Source: Lysobacter sp. KIS68-7 (GTDB taxonomy: Bacteria; Pseudomonadota; Gammaproteobacteria; Xanthomonadales; Xanthomonadaceae). From it: DNA of 64,000 nt. The number at the start of each line of letters is the position of its first letter. The first letter of the stretch is position 1. The position numbers and the translations under genes are program-made. The notes under the pieces were generated by a model that made no database searches, had not been told where the DNA came from, and saw only the letters and a program-made list of their open reading frames with translations. Where the stretch lies: positions 1,921,001 to 1,985,000 of the forward strand of contig NZ_CP089925.1 in NCBI RefSeq assembly GCF_021284745.1. Direction: 5' to 3'. Shown one piece after another: positions 1-9,709 of the stretch.

Positions 1-422
1 AGGACTGGATCAAGCGCGTGGTCGGCTTGCCGGGCGACACCGTCGCCTACCGGGACAACACCGTGTACGTGAACGGTGTCGCCTTCAAGTACCGCCCGAT
101 CGGCCAATATGTGGGCAAGGGGAAGGGTGCGGAGATGACCGGCGCGGACCTGCTGGAGGAAGCGCTTCCCGGCCGCCCGCACCCCGTCCTGGAACACGAG
201 GATTATCCGTTCGGCATGCAAGGGGATGGCGAATGGGTCGTGCCGCCCGGCAACTATTTCGTGATGGGCGACAATCGTGATAATTCTGAGGACAGCCGAT
301 TCTGGCCGACGCACTTCCTGCCGGAGGAAAACCTCCGCGGAAAGGCCTTCCTGATCTGGCTGAATTTCGACATGGATGCCGGCGGCGTGGATTTCTCGAG
401 GATCGGCTCGAACATCCCGTAA
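1..422 (+). CDS. lepB: Signal peptidase I, C-terminal part (5' end outside window)
   Basis: Inner-membrane serine protease that removes signal peptides from exported proteins. The window opens inside the gene, and 139 codons are visible from base 3. IKRVVGLPGD (bases 9-38) is the conserved box carrying the catalytic Lys, and GDNRDNSEDSRFW (from about base 267) is the other diagnostic box. The nucleophile Ser and the N-terminal membrane segments lie upstream. It is followed by DUF4845, rnc, era and recO, the usual gammaproteobacterial order. The frame is open from the window edge, so the GTG at base 18 is not the start. Confidence 0.96.
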   Translation, partial: DWIKRVVGLPGDTVAYRDNTVYVNGVAFKYRPIGQYVGKGKGAEMTGADLLEEALPGRPHPVLEHEDYPFGMQGDGEWVVPPGNYFVMGDNRDNSEDSRFWPTHFLPEENLRGKAFLIWLNFDMDAGGVDFSRIGSNIP

Positions 423-464
423 TACGGCATCGGCAAGACAACGCGACCTTGGGGAGGGGACAAC

Positions 465-842
465 ATGAAACGCACGCAACGCGGCATCACGCTGCTCGGG
501 TTCATCCTGATCCTGGCCGTGGCCGGCATCTTCATCTTCGTCGGCATGAAGGTGGTGCCGATGTACATGGAGTACTACGCGGTCAAGAAATCGCTCCAGG
601 GCCTGGCGCTCGAGCCGGGCATCGCCAACGCCTCGCCCGAGCGCATCCGCAACCTGTTCTTCCGCCGCCTGTACGTGAACTACTCGGAGAACGTGAAGGC
701 GGAGAACGTGAAGATCGAACGCGCGCCCGGCGGCTGGCACATGACCGTCAATTACGAGGTGCGCCGCGAGCTCATCTCCAACCTCGACGTGGTCGGCAGA
801 TTCGAAGCGGCAAAGGACCTGACGCACGGTGGTCCGGACTGA
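465..842 (+). CDS. DUF4845 family membrane protein
   Basis: Small protein of 125 residues with a short basic N-terminus, one hydrophobic segment at about residues 8-30, and a soluble remainder with [13 protein letters not shown] straight after the membrane segment. This arrangement and the position between lepB and rnc match the DUF4845 family. Its function is unknown; the N-terminus looks pilin- or anchor-like. A GGGGAGGGG ribosome site precedes the ATG. The end overlaps the rnc start by 14 bases, so the two are probably co-translated. Confidence 0.88.
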   Translation: MKRTQRGITLLGFILILAVAGIFIFVGMKVVPMYMEYYAVKKSLQGLALEPGIANASPERIRNLFFRRLYVNYSENVKAENVKIERAPGGWHMTVNYEVRRELISNLDVVGRFEAAKDLTHGGPD

Positions 843-1506
843 TCGCCTGCGCCTGCCCGGATACGACTTCGTCGATCCGGGCCTGCTCGCCCAGGCGCTG
901 ACGCATCGCAGCGCCGCGGCGCTGCACAACGAGCGCCTGGAATTCCTCGGCGACGCACTGGTCAACCTGTTCGTCGCCGAAGCCCTCTACACGCACTGGC
1001 CGAAGGCCGACGAAGGCACGCTCACGCGTGCCCGCGCCGAACTCGTGCGCGAATCCTCGCTCGCCACCATCGCCCGCACGCTCGGGCTCGGCGAACACCT
1101 GATCCTCGGCCCCGGCGAAATGAAATCCGGCGGCCATCGCCGCGACTCGATCCTCGCCGACGCGGTGGAAGCGATCGTCGGTGCGATCTACTTCGACGCC
1201 GGCTTCGAGAAATGCCGCGACGCCGTGCTGCCCTGGTTCGACACCGCGATCGCCGCGCTGCCGCCGCCCAACAAGCTCGGCAAGGACGCGAAGACCCGCC
1301 TGCAGGAATGGTTGCAGGGGCGCGGCAAGCCGCTGCCGGTGTACCGCCTCATCGCCGAAACCGGCGACGAACACGCCAAGCAGTTCCTCGTGGCCTGCGC
1401 CATCGCCGACCCGGCGCTGGAATGCGAAGGCACGGGCAGCTCGCGCCGGGCCGCGGAGCAAGCGGCGGCCGAGCGCGTCCTGGCCCAGGTGGATCCGACG
1501 CCGTAG
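829..1506 (+). CDS. rnc: Ribonuclease III
   Basis: Double-strand-specific endoribonuclease that processes rRNA precursors and structured mRNAs. The protein has 225 residues, the normal length. The RNase III domain carries the signature ERLEFLGDA at residues 35-43, with the metal-binding Glu and Asp, and a double-stranded RNA-binding domain follows from about residue 155. The start is GTG at 829, inside the end of the DUF4845 gene; no ATG lies nearby in frame. It forms a unit with era and recO downstream. Confidence 0.96.
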   Translation: MVRTDRLRLPGYDFVDPGLLAQALTHRSAAALHNERLEFLGDALVNLFVAEALYTHWPKADEGTLTRARAELVRESSLATIARTLGLGEHLILGPGEMKSGGHRRDSILADAVEAIVGAIYFDAGFEKCRDAVLPWFDTAIAALPPPNKLGKDAKTRLQEWLQGRGKPLPVYRLIAETGDEHAKQFLVACAIADPALECEGTGSSRRAAEQAAAERVLAQVDPTP

Positions 1507-1554
1507 CGTCGGGGTGAGGGGAGGCGGCGTCCCTTCCGCGTAGAATCGCGCCCC

Positions 1555-2451
1555 ATGGAATCCTCCCCCTTCCGCGCCGGGCACGTTGCCGTGATCGGTC
1601 GCCCGAACGTCGGCAAATCGACGCTCGTCAATGCGTTGGTCGGCTTCAAGATCAGCATCACCTCCAATCGCCCGCAGACCACGCGCCACCGCCTGCTCGG
1701 CATCGCCACCTTCCCGCACGGCCAGCTGATGCTGGTCGATACGCCCGGCCTGCATCGCGAACAAAAGCGCGCGATGAACCGCATGATGAACCGCGCCGCG
1801 CGCGGTGCGCTCGAAGGCGTGGACGCCGCCGTGCTCGTGATCGAAGCCGGCCGCTGGGACGACGAAGACACGCTCGCCTACGACGCCCTGAAGGAAGCGG
1901 GCGTGCCGGTGGTGCTCGCGGTCAACCAGGTCGACCGCATCAAGGACAAGACGCAGTTGCTGCCCTTCCTCGCGAAGGTCGCGGGCGAGCGCGACTTCGC
2001 CGCCGTGCATCCGATCTCCGCGCTCAAGCGCAAGGGTCTGGAAGCGCTGGTCGACGACGTGCTCAAGCTCGTCCCCGAACAGGCTGCGCTGTACCCGGAA
2101 GACGAAATCACCGACAAGAGCCAGCGCTTCCTCGCCGGCGAACTCGTGCGTGAACAACTCATGCGCCTGCTGGGCGCGGAGCTGCCGTACGCCACGACGG
2201 TGGAGATCGAACAGTTCGCCGTCGACGGCAAGATGCTGCGCATCGGCGCGGTGATCTGGGTGGAACGCGAAGGGCAGAAGGCCATCGTGATCGGCAAGGG
2301 CGGCGAACGCCTGCGCGAGATTGGCAGCCGCGCGCGCGTGCAGATGGAACGCCTGTTCGACAACAAGGTGTTCCTGGAAACATGGGTCCGCGTGCGCGAA
2401 GGCTGGTCGGACGACGAAGCGGCGCTGCGCACCCTCGGCTACCACGACTGA
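1555..2451 (+). CDS. era: GTPase Era
   Basis: Ras-like GTPase that binds 16S rRNA during 30S subunit assembly. The protein has 298 residues. G1 is GRPNVGKST (residues 15-23), G3 is DTPG (62-65), and G4 is NQVD at about 124-127, a tolerated variant of NKxD. The C-terminal third holds the KH RNA-binding domain with the [11 protein letters not shown] loop. The ATG at 1555 lies 48 bases after rnc. Its stop TGA abuts the recO GTG directly, so translational coupling is likely. Confidence 0.97.
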   Translation: MESSPFRAGHVAVIGRPNVGKSTLVNALVGFKISITSNRPQTTRHRLLGIATFPHGQLMLVDTPGLHREQKRAMNRMMNRAARGALEGVDAAVLVIEAGRWDDEDTLAYDALKEAGVPVVLAVNQVDRIKDKTQLLPFLAKVAGERDFAAVHPISALKRKGLEALVDDVLKLVPEQAALYPEDEITDKSQRFLAGELVREQLMRLLGAELPYATTVEIEQFAVDGKMLRIGAVIWVEREGQKAIVIGKGGERLREIGSRARVQMERLFDNKVFLETWVRVREGWSDDEAALRTLGYHD

Positions 2452-3186
2452 GTGCGCATCGTCGGCGAAGCCGCGTATGTGCTGCATGCGCGCGCATGGC
2501 GCGAAACGAGCCTGCTCGTCGAAGTCCTCAGTGAAGAACACGGCAGGTTGGGTCTCGTCGCGCGCGGCGTGACGGGCCCGAAGAAACATGTCCTGCGCGC
2601 CGCGCTGCAACCGATGCAGCGCATCCGACTGGAAGCGGTGCAACAGGGCGAACTCGCGCAACTGCGCAACGCCGAAGCGCTCGATGCCGCTCCCTTGCTG
2701 CAGGGCGACGCCTCGCTCGCCTCGTTCTACGTCAACGAACTCGTGCTGCGCCTCGCGCCGCGCGGCGACGCCTTGCCCGAGTTGTTCGACGCGTATGGCC
2801 TGGTGCGCGCGCGGCTCGGCAGCGACGATCCCATCGCCTGGACCTTGCGCCGCTTCGAACGCGACCTGCTCGAAGCGCTGGGCTTCGGCCTCTCGCTCGA
2901 CGTCGACGGCGACGATCATCCGATCGACCCCGCCGCCCGCTACCGCCTCGATCCCGAACACGGCCCGCGCCGCATGCGTAGCGAACGCGCGGGCGATCGC
3001 GACACCACCGCCACGGGCCGCGCCCTGCTGTCCCTGGCCGCCGACGAGATGCCCGACACCGACGACCTCGCCAGCCTGCGACGCGCGCTCCGCGAGGTTC
3101 TCGCCTACCACCTGGGCCCGCGCGGCCTGAAGTCCTGGGACATGCTGGCCGAACTCGGTCGCCTGTCGAAGCCGCGTTCGCCTTAG
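2452..3186 (+). CDS. recO: DNA repair protein RecO
   Basis: RecF-pathway mediator that helps load RecA on SSB-coated single-stranded DNA. The protein has 244 residues. The N-terminal OB-fold region contains [18 protein letters not shown], typical of RecO, followed by the helical C-terminal domain. The GTG start is the first codon after the era stop, with no gap. It closes the lepB-era-recO unit, and the next gene starts 19 bases later. Confidence 0.93.
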   Translation: MRIVGEAAYVLHARAWRETSLLVEVLSEEHGRLGLVARGVTGPKKHVLRAALQPMQRIRLEAVQQGELAQLRNAEALDAAPLLQGDASLASFYVNELVLRLAPRGDALPELFDAYGLVRARLGSDDPIAWTLRRFERDLLEALGFGLSLDVDGDDHPIDPAARYRLDPEHGPRRMRSERAGDRDTTATGRALLSLAADEMPDTDDLASLRRALREVLAYHLGPRGLKSWDMLAELGRLSKPRSP

Positions 3187-3205
3187 CACGCTATCCTCCG
3201 CCGCC

Positions 3206-5227
3206 ATGACGCATCGGACGCGCCTGCTTGCCCTGCTGTGGATGTCGGCCCTGGCCGGCACCGCGCAGGCGCGCACGCTCGAAGCGGACGTCGCGAAGCT
3301 CCGCTTGCCGGTCGCCACGCTCGACACCGTGCACGTGCAGCTCGAATGGCCCGAGGGCGCAACGCAAGGCACCTTGTCGCTGCAGGCCGAGCGCGTACAG
3401 GCGGCGGACCTCGGCATCGATGCACGCCACATCGCGTGGACGTGTCCGTTGCAACGCATCGACACCGTGGGCTGGGCCTGCGACGGCACGTTGCGCAGCG
3501 CGGGCAAGTCGTTTCGCCTCGCGATCGCCTTCGACGAAGCCGGCCTGCGCGGCACCTTCGGCGACAAGCGTTCGACGATTGCGATGCACCGCGCCACCGC
3601 CACGCCCGATCTCACGCGCATCGACCTGACCCGCGTGCCCATCGTTTGGGCGCAAAGCCTGCTCGAACAATCCTGGGCCGATGCGCGCCTGCAGGGCGGC
3701 ACGCTCGATGGGCGCGTCGATGTTGCCGCACCGTCGAAAGGTCCGCTGCAAATCACCGGTCGATTGAACGCCGCCGGCGTCAAACTCGAAACCACCGACG
3801 CGACGATCGCCAGCGACAAGCTCGCCGGCACCTTCGACTTCGACTACAGGATTTACGACGCACCGCATCCATCGCTGCTTTCACTCGACGGCACGCTGCA
3901 CGGCGGCGAATTCCTCGCAGGCAGCGTGTACGTCGCGCTGCCTGCCACGCCGATCCGACTCTCCATCCGCGGCGAATCACGCGAAGGCGCGTGGACCTTG
4001 TCGCGCATCGACTGGGCCGACGACGGCGCGCTGCATGTCGCCGGCAGTGCCGCCCTCGACGCCGAAGCGAACCTGCGCACGCTCGACCTGACGATCCACA
4101 GCGACGACCTCGCCCCCGTCCGCGACCGCTACCTCACCGGCCTGCTCGGCATCGCCGGCGTCTCGGACCTCGCGCTCACCGGCTCGCTCGATGCGCAGGT
4201 GCGCGTGGACAACGGCGCCTTGCATGCCTTCGACTTCGTCCCGCACCACGTGGACATCGTCGAACCCACCGACCAACGCTTCGCCTTCCACGGCCTCGAC
4301 GGCACGCTGCGTTTCTCGCGCACCTGGCCCATCGAGAGCGCCCTGCAATGGCACGACGGCGTGCTGTACGGCCTGAAGTTCGGCGCGGCGAAGTTGCCGA
4401 TGCGCAGCGAAGGCGGCGCGGTCTCGCTGACGCAAGCCGTGTCGGTGCCGCTCCTCGGCGGCGCATTGCGCTTCGACAACATGACCCTGCGCCCGCCTGC
4501 CGACGGAAAGGGCGCCGAAGCGATCTTCGGCCTGAGCGTCGATAAGCTCGATATCTCGCAACTCGCCACCGCCCTGGACTGGCCCGTCTTCCGCGGCCAG
4601 CTCACCGGCCACCTGCCGCGGGCGCACTACGCCAACGAGAAGCTCGATTTCGAAGGCGGACTGTCGATGGCGATGTTCGACGGGCGCGTGGATGTGTCCT
4701 CGCTCTCGATGGAACGCCCCTTCGGCGTGGCCCCCACGCTCGCCGCCGACCTGCGCATCGACGACCTGGACCTGCTCTCGCTCACCGAAGTGTTCGACTT
4801 CGGCAGCATCACCGGCCGCCTGGACGGGACCATCGACCAGCTCCGCCTGGTCGACTGGTCCGTCACCGCCTTCGACGCCGAACTCCACACCGACCCGAAG
4901 CCCGGCCTGCGCCAGCGCATCAGCCAGCGCGCCGTGCAGAGCATTTCGAGCGTGGGCGGCAACTCGCTGATGACCTCCATCCAGGGCCAGCTCATCGGTT
5001 TGTTCGACGACTTCGGCTACAAGCGCCTCGCCATCGGATGCCACCTGGTCAACGAGGTCTGCGACATGCGCGGCCTCCATTCAGGGGGCGACACATTTAC
5101 TATCGTCGAAGGTGCGGGGCTCCCGCGCCTGACGGTCATCGGCCACAACCGCCTGGTCGATTGGCCCACGTTCGTCGAGCGCCTGAGTGCGGTCGGCAGT
5201 GGCGAAGTCAGCCCGGTGGTCGAATGA
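3206..5227 (+). CDS. YdbH-like (AsmA-like superfamily) envelope protein
   Basis: Large protein of 673 residues with an N-terminal signal or anchor region (about residues 1-22, ending GTAQA) and then repetitive beta-rich sequence. The C-terminal half is the most characteristic: stretches such as LDISQLATALDWPVFRGQLTG and GSITGRLDGTIDQLRLVDWSV match the YdbH/dicarboxylate-transport Pfam family. In E. coli, YdbH works with the lipoprotein YnbE and with YdbL in phospholipid movement between the membranes. The next gene, 10 bases downstream, is a DUF1318 (YdbL-type) lipoprotein, which supports this assignment. It is shorter than E. coli YdbH (about 880). No strong ribosome site precedes the ATG. 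Confidence 0.72.
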   Translation: MTHRTRLLALLWMSALAGTAQARTLEADVAKLRLPVATLDTVHVQLEWPEGATQGTLSLQAERVQAADLGIDARHIAWTCPLQRIDTVGWACDGTLRSAGKSFRLAIAFDEAGLRGTFGDKRSTIAMHRATATPDLTRIDLTRVPIVWAQSLLEQSWADARLQGGTLDGRVDVAAPSKGPLQITGRLNAAGVKLETTDATIASDKLAGTFDFDYRIYDAPHPSLLSLDGTLHGGEFLAGSVYVALPATPIRLSIRGESREGAWTLSRIDWADDGALHVAGSAALDAEANLRTLDLTIHSDDLAPVRDRYLTGLLGIAGVSDLALTGSLDAQVRVDNGALHAFDFVPHHVDIVEPTDQRFAFHGLDGTLRFSRTWPIESALQWHDGVLYGLKFGAAKLPMRSEGGAVSLTQAVSVPLLGGALRFDNMTLRPPADGKGAEAIFGLSVDKLDISQLATALDWPVFRGQLTGHLPRAHYANEKLDFEGGLSMAMFDGRVDVSSLSMERPFGVAPTLAADLRIDDLDLLSLTEVFDFGSITGRLDGTIDQLRLVDWSVTAFDAELHTDPKPGLRQRISQRAVQSISSVGGNSLMTSIQGQLIGLFDDFGYKRLAIGCHLVNEVCDMRGLHSGGDTFTIVEGAGLPRLTVIGHNRLVDWPTFVERLSAVGSGEVSPVVE

Positions 5228-5237
5228 AGGAGACGAC

Positions 5238-5867
5238 ATGAAATCGGCACGCTGGATGGGAGTTTCGGTGGCTTCGCTGTGGGCGCTCAGCGCCTGCGTC
5301 ACGATCAACGTGTACTTCCCGGCCGCCGAGGCCAAGGAAGCGGCGAAGGAGTTCGTCGAGAAGGTGATCGGCCCCGACGCGGTGCCGGCGACGCCCGTCG
5401 AGACCACGCCCGAGAAGAAGCCCGAAGGTGGCAGCGGCGGCATGGCCAGCCTGCTGCAGCGCATCGACCCGCTGAGCCTGATCGGCATCGGCAGTGCGTA
5501 CGCGCAGGGCCAGCCCGACATCTCGATCAAGTCGCCCGCGATCCAGGCCATCCAGGCCCGCATGGCCTCGCGCTTCGACGCCTCGCTGCGCAAGGGCTTC
5601 GACCTCGGCGCGCTCGGCTTCGGCAAGGACGGCATGGTGGTGCTGCGCGAGCCCGGCTCGCTCGAGCTCAAGGACCGCGCGGGCATGCAGACGGCCGTGG
5701 CCGACGACAACCGCGACCGCAAGGCGCTCTACAAAGAGGTCGCCGTGGCCAACGGGCACCCGGAATGGGAAGCGCAGATCCGCGACGTCTTCGCCAAGCA
5801 GTGGGTGGACAGCGCCCGCGGCGGCTGGTGGTACCAGGACAAGAGCGGCGGCTGGAAGCAGAAGTAA
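5238..5867 (+). CDS. DUF1318 (YdbL-type) lipoprotein, partner of the YdbH-like protein
   Basis: Protein of 209 residues with a lipobox, ALSAC, at about residues 16-20, so it is probably outer-membrane anchored. After the Cys comes VTINVYFPAAEAKEAAKEF, then a variable Pro/Gly linker. The DUF1318-like tail contains NRDRKALYKEVAVANG and a C-terminal Trp-rich end. In E. coli the lipoprotein YnbE and soluble YdbL are separate proteins; here one polypeptide carries both a lipid anchor and the YdbL-like domain. The ATG at 5238 is chosen for the AAGGAGA ribosome site 7-13 bases upstream and for the signal peptide. It is probably in one operon with the YdbH-like gene. Confidence 0.75.
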   Translation: MKSARWMGVSVASLWALSACVTINVYFPAAEAKEAAKEFVEKVIGPDAVPATPVETTPEKKPEGGSGGMASLLQRIDPLSLIGIGSAYAQGQPDISIKSPAIQAIQARMASRFDASLRKGFDLGALGFGKDGMVVLREPGSLELKDRAGMQTAVADDNRDRKALYKEVAVANGHPEWEAQIRDVFAKQWVDSARGGWWYQDKSGGWKQK

Positions 5868-5914
5868 GCCGCCCCGGGGGATAATGCGCGGCCCTGAACC
5901 CGCCGCGCAGTCCC

Positions 5915-7249
5915 TTGGCCCGTATCGATCAAACCCCCTTCGAAGTCGCGATCACCGACTTCACGCACGACGGCCGCGGCGTTGCCCGCCGTCCCGATCC
6001 CAAACAGGAAGGCGCCGGCAAGGCGGTCTTCATCTCCGGCGCACTGCCTGGCGAAACCGTCGTCGCGCAGCTCACCGAACGCCATCGCCACTTCGATGAA
6101 GCGCGCACGCTCGAAGTGCGCGTGGCTTCTCCGGATCGCGTGCCCGCGCGCTGCCCGCACTTCGGCACCTGCGGCGGCTGCGCGTTGCAGCACATGGACG
6201 AAGACAAGCAGATCCACGCCAAGCAGCGCGTGCTGATGGAGAACCTCGCACGCATCGGCCACGTCACGCCCGAACGCGTGCTCCCGCCGCTCACCGATGC
6301 CGCGTGGGGGTATCGCCGCAAGGGCCGCTTCTCCGTGCGTCGCGTGGAGAAGAAGGGCAAGACGCTCGTCGGCTTCCGCGAACAGGACGGCCGCTACGTC
6401 GCCGACCTGCGCGAATGCCACACCGTGATCCCGCGCATCGGCATGAAGATCGCCGCGCTGTCCGCGTTGATCGATGGCATGGACGGCCGCAGCGATATCC
6501 CGCAGGTGGAATTCATCGCGGGCGACGACACCGCCGCGCTGATCTTCCGCCACCTGCAACCGATGTCCGAACGCGACCAGGCCGCGCTGACCGCCTTCGC
6601 GCAGGAACACGACTTCGCGATCTTCCTGCAGCCCGGCGGCCTCGACTCCGTGCATCCGCTCTGGCCGCACGGCCCGAAGCTCGCCTTCACGCTGCCCGAC
6701 TGGAACATCGAACTGCAGTTCCGCCCGCTCGACTTCATCCAGGTCAACGAAGGCCTCAACCGCAAGATGATCGCCAGCGCACTCGACCTGCTCGACGTGC
6801 AGCCGGGCGACCGCGTGCTCGACCTGTTCTGCGGCTTGGGCAACTTCACGCTGCCGCTCGCGCGCACGGCGGGGGAGGTGGTCGGTGTGGAAGGCGATGC
6901 CGGCCTGATCCGCCGCGCCCGCGAGAACGCCGAACACAACCAGCTGACGAACGTCGACTTCCACGCGGCGGACCTGGCGACCGACCTCGCCAACCACGCC
7001 TGGATGCGCGCCGGCTTCGACCGCCTGCTGCTCGACCCGCCGCGCTCCGGCGCCGACGTCGTGCTCAAGCAACTGCCGCTCGGCGGCCTCAAGTGCATCG
7101 TCTACGTGAGCTGCCACCCGGCCTCGCTGGCCCGCGACGCCGGCTACCTCGTCAACGAACGCGGCTGGAAGCTCCGCGCCGCCGGCGTGATGGACATGTT
7201 CCCGCACACCGCGCATGTCGAGAGCATCGCGATGTTCGAACCACGCTGA
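5915..7249 (+). CDS. rlmD: 23S rRNA (uracil-1939-C5)-methyltransferase
   Basis: SAM-dependent enzyme that methylates U1939 of 23S rRNA. The protein has 444 residues. Layout: an N-terminal TRAM domain; an Fe-S cluster site with CPHFGTCGGC near residues 76-85; SAM motif VLDLFCGLGNFTLP near residue 302; and the catalytic Cys in VYVSCHPASLARD near residue 400. The start is TTG at 5915, giving ARIDQTPFEV, because no ATG or GTG fits better. It begins 47 bases after the DUF1318 gene and 39 bases before nagZ. Confidence 0.95.
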   Translation: MARIDQTPFEVAITDFTHDGRGVARRPDPKQEGAGKAVFISGALPGETVVAQLTERHRHFDEARTLEVRVASPDRVPARCPHFGTCGGCALQHMDEDKQIHAKQRVLMENLARIGHVTPERVLPPLTDAAWGYRRKGRFSVRRVEKKGKTLVGFREQDGRYVADLRECHTVIPRIGMKIAALSALIDGMDGRSDIPQVEFIAGDDTAALIFRHLQPMSERDQAALTAFAQEHDFAIFLQPGGLDSVHPLWPHGPKLAFTLPDWNIELQFRPLDFIQVNEGLNRKMIASALDLLDVQPGDRVLDLFCGLGNFTLPLARTAGEVVGVEGDAGLIRRARENAEHNQLTNVDFHAADLATDLANHAWMRAGFDRLLLDPPRSGADVVLKQLPLGGLKCIVYVSCHPASLARDAGYLVNERGWKLRAAGVMDMFPHTAHVESIAMFEPR

Positions 7250-7288
7250 ACGTATGATCCGACGATCGAACCAGAAGGACACCCCCGC

Positions 7289-8287
7289 ATGCTCGTGATC
7301 GGCATCGCCGGCAAGGAACTCACCGCGCAGGAGCGCGACTGGCTGCAGCATCCCGCGTGCGCCGGCGTGATCCTCTTCACGCGCAACTTCGCCTCGCGCG
7401 CCCAGGTGGCCGAGCTCTCGCAGGCCATCCGCGAAGCCACGCCGCGCCCGCAGCTGGTCTGCGTGGACCAGGAAGGCGGCCGCGTGCAGCGCTTCCGCGA
7501 GGGCTACAGCGCACTGCCGTCGCTGGAAGGCTTCGGCAAGCTCTACGGAAGCCAGCCCGATCGCGCGATCGAACTCGCGAAGGAACACGCCTGGCTGATG
7601 GCGAGCGAGATCCGCGCCAGCAACGTGGACCTGAGCTTCGCGCCGGTGGTGGACCTGGGCCGCGGCAATCGCGCCATCGGCGACCGCGCGTTCTCCGCCG
7701 ACCCGCAGATCGTCGCGGAATTCACCCGCGCGTATGTCGAAGGCATGCACGCCGCGAACATGGCCGCGACGCTCAAGCATTTCCCCGGGCATGGTTCGGT
7801 GCTGGAAGACACGCATTACGACGATGCCGTCGACCCGCGCGAGCTCGATGACATCCGCGCGCTCGACCTCATCCCCTTCGTCGCCGGCATCGACGCCGGT
7901 GCCGACGCGGTGATGATGGCGCACGTGGTGTACCCGAAGGTCGCGCCGGAACCGGCGGGCTACTCGTCGCGCTGGATCGACGAGATCCTGCGCAAGGAGA
8001 TGGGCTTCAAGGGCGTCGTGTTCTCCGACGACATCGGCATGGCCGCCGCGTTCTCCGCGGGCGGCATCAAGTCGCGCATCGACGCGCACCTGGATGCCGG
8101 TTGCGACGTGGTGCTGGTCTGCCATCCCGAACTCGTGCCCGAATCGCTCGCTGCCGTCGAAGGCCGCAACCTCAACACCATGGCGCTCGCCGGCCTGATC
8201 GGCCGCGGCCCACTTGCGTGGGAAGGCCTGATCGCCGACGCGCGCTACCACGATGCGAGCACGCGCCTCGGGGGCGGCATCGCATGA
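7289..8287 (+). CDS. nagZ: Beta-N-acetylhexosaminidase (peptidoglycan recycling)
   Basis: Glycoside hydrolase family 3 enzyme that removes GlcNAc from anhydro-muropeptides in the cytosol. The protein has 332 residues. VDQEGGRVQRF and the loop KHFPGHG, with the catalytic His, are diagnostic; VVFSDDIGM holds the nucleophile Asp. There is no signal peptide, as expected for NagZ. The stop overlaps the hpt start as ATGA, so the two are translationally coupled. Confidence 0.96.
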   Translation: MLVIGIAGKELTAQERDWLQHPACAGVILFTRNFASRAQVAELSQAIREATPRPQLVCVDQEGGRVQRFREGYSALPSLEGFGKLYGSQPDRAIELAKEHAWLMASEIRASNVDLSFAPVVDLGRGNRAIGDRAFSADPQIVAEFTRAYVEGMHAANMAATLKHFPGHGSVLEDTHYDDAVDPRELDDIRALDLIPFVAGIDAGADAVMMAHVVYPKVAPEPAGYSSRWIDEILRKEMGFKGVVFSDDIGMAAAFSAGGIKSRIDAHLDAGCDVVLVCHPELVPESLAAVEGRNLNTMALAGLIGRGPLAWEGLIADARYHDASTRLGGGIA

Positions 8288-8841
8288 GCGCGGTGCCTGC
8301 GCTCGCCGATGCGCTGAAGCGCTCGGACGTCGTCCACGACCGCAAGGCCATCGAGCGCGCCATCGGCGAGATGGCGGTACGCATTCGCAACGACTACGCC
8401 GGCTCGGTGCCGCTGTACCTGACGGTGATGCACGGCGGCCTGCCGTTCGCGGGGCAGCTCGCGCTCGCCATCGGCGAACGCGGCCTCGACCTCGAATTCG
8501 ATTACCTCCATGCCTCGCGCTACCGCGGCGCGCTCTCCGGTGGCGAGCTGCACTGGAAGCACCGCCCCGCGACCGCGCTGCGCGGCCGCCGCGTGCTGCT
8601 GGTCGACGACATCGTCGACGAAGGCCACACGCTGTTCCAGGTCCGCGAATGGGCGCGCGCCGAAGGCGCCGCCGAAGTCCGCATCGCCGCGCTCGCGGTG
8701 AAGCAGCACAACCGCTGCGTCCCCGACCTGGTGGCCGACTACGCGGGCCTGCGCGTGCCGGACCGCTACGTCTACGGCTACGGCATGGACTACTACGAAC
8801 AGGGCCGCAACCTGCCCGCGATCTACGCCCTCCGGGAGTGA
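8284..8841 (+). CDS. hpt: Hypoxanthine-guanine phosphoribosyltransferase
   Basis: Purine salvage enzyme converting hypoxanthine or guanine plus PRPP to IMP or GMP. The protein has 185 residues. The PRPP-binding motif VLLVDDIVDEGHT is intact, and VMHGGLPFAGQLA matches the type I PRTase core. It overlaps nagZ by 4 bases (ATGA) and is followed by the methylthioinosine phosphorylase gene, which releases hypoxanthine. The pair therefore reads as one salvage step feeding the next. Confidence 0.9.
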   Translation: MSAVPALADALKRSDVVHDRKAIERAIGEMAVRIRNDYAGSVPLYLTVMHGGLPFAGQLALAIGERGLDLEFDYLHASRYRGALSGGELHWKHRPATALRGRRVLLVDDIVDEGHTLFQVREWARAEGAAEVRIAALAVKQHNRCVPDLVADYAGLRVPDRYVYGYGMDYYEQGRNLPAIYALRE

Positions 8842-8843
8842 GC

Positions 8844-9596
8844 ATGCGACACGACGACCTCGCCCTCGCCGTCATCGGCGGCACCGGCGTGTACCGGATC
8901 GCCGAACTGGAACACGTGGAGTCGCACCTGCCGGAAACCCGTTACGGGTTTCCCTCCGGCCCGGTGCGCGTGGGCATGCTGGGCGGCAAGCGCGTCGCCT
9001 TCCTGGCCCGCCATGGCGAAGAACACGGCGTGCCCCCGCACAAGATCAACTACCGCGCCAACCTGGTCGCGCTGCAGATGATCGGCGCCTCGCGCATCGT
9101 CGCGCTCAACACGGTGGGCGGGATCACCGAGCGCTTCGGGCCCACGGTGCTCGCGCTGCCGGACCAGTTGATCGACTACACCTGGGGCCGCATCTCGACC
9201 CTCAGCGAAGAGCCGGGCACCGACGTGTTGCACGTCGACTTCGGCGATCCCTATACCCCCGGACTGCGCGCGCAGATCCTCGCTGCAGCGCAGCGAGCGG
9301 GCGTCGCTTTGGTCGATGGCGGTTGTTACGGCGCCACCCAAGGCCCGCGCCTGGAGACGAAGGCGGAGATCGCGCGCATGCGCCGCGATGGTTGCGACCT
9401 GGTGGGCATGACCGGCATGCCCGAAGCAGGGCTCGCGCGCGAATTGGGCCTGCAATATGCGTGCCTTTCGATCGTCGCGAATTGGGCTGCCGGCTGTAGC
9501 GGCGATGCGGAGATCACGATGGCCGAAGTGCTGGCCAATGTTGAAACCGCTTCCAGCGGAATCCCGCCGTTGTTGCGAGCAATATTGGCGGGGTGA
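8844..9596 (+). CDS. mtnP: S-methyl-5'-thioinosine phosphorylase (MtnP family)
   Basis: Phosphorylase of the PNP/MTAP family, 250 residues, with [10 protein letters not shown] at the N-terminus, the phosphate-binding FLARHGEEH region, and [17 protein letters not shown] with GMTGMPEA near the active site. In pseudomonads and xanthomonads such enzymes often use methylthioinosine, releasing hypoxanthine and methylthioribose 1-phosphate. The hpt gene immediately upstream favours that substrate over methylthioadenosine, but the sequence alone does not prove it. ATG 8844 is chosen; a GTG at 8838 in frame is an alternative. Confidence 0.88.
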   Translation: MRHDDLALAVIGGTGVYRIAELEHVESHLPETRYGFPSGPVRVGMLGGKRVAFLARHGEEHGVPPHKINYRANLVALQMIGASRIVALNTVGGITERFGPTVLALPDQLIDYTWGRISTLSEEPGTDVLHVDFGDPYTPGLRAQILAAAQRAGVALVDGGCYGATQGPRLETKAEIARMRRDGCDLVGMTGMPEAGLARELGLQYACLSIVANWAAGCSGDAEITMAEVLANVETASSGIPPLLRAILAG

Positions 9597-9613
9597 CCGG
9601 GGTCGAGGTGGTG

Positions 9614-9641
9614 TTGCGAAGCGGGGTCTTCCATGCATACT
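9614..9641 (+). promoter_or_regulatory. Possible sigma-70 promoter of the cold-shock gene
   Basis: TTGCGA (9614-9619) and CATACT (9636-9641), each matching four of six consensus bases, are separated by 16 bases. This would give a leader of about 60 bases before the cold-shock ATG at 9710. The call rests on sequence only. Confidence 0.35.
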
Positions 9642-9709
9642 CGCGCCGTGCGCAAGGATGCCCCCGCGCCTGGCGCACTTCACCGCATCCAGACGAGGTC
9701 ACACAGGTT

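Noticed and set aside
772-3831. Very long minus-strand open frame (1019 codons) opposite rnc, era and recO
   Set aside because: GC-rich codon bias of the forward genes creates stop-free antisense frames; the translation has no domain and the forward genes are certain.
5729-8884. Minus-strand open frame of 1051 codons opposite rlmD, nagZ and hpt
   Set aside because: Same antisense effect; low-complexity Arg/His/Ala-rich translation.
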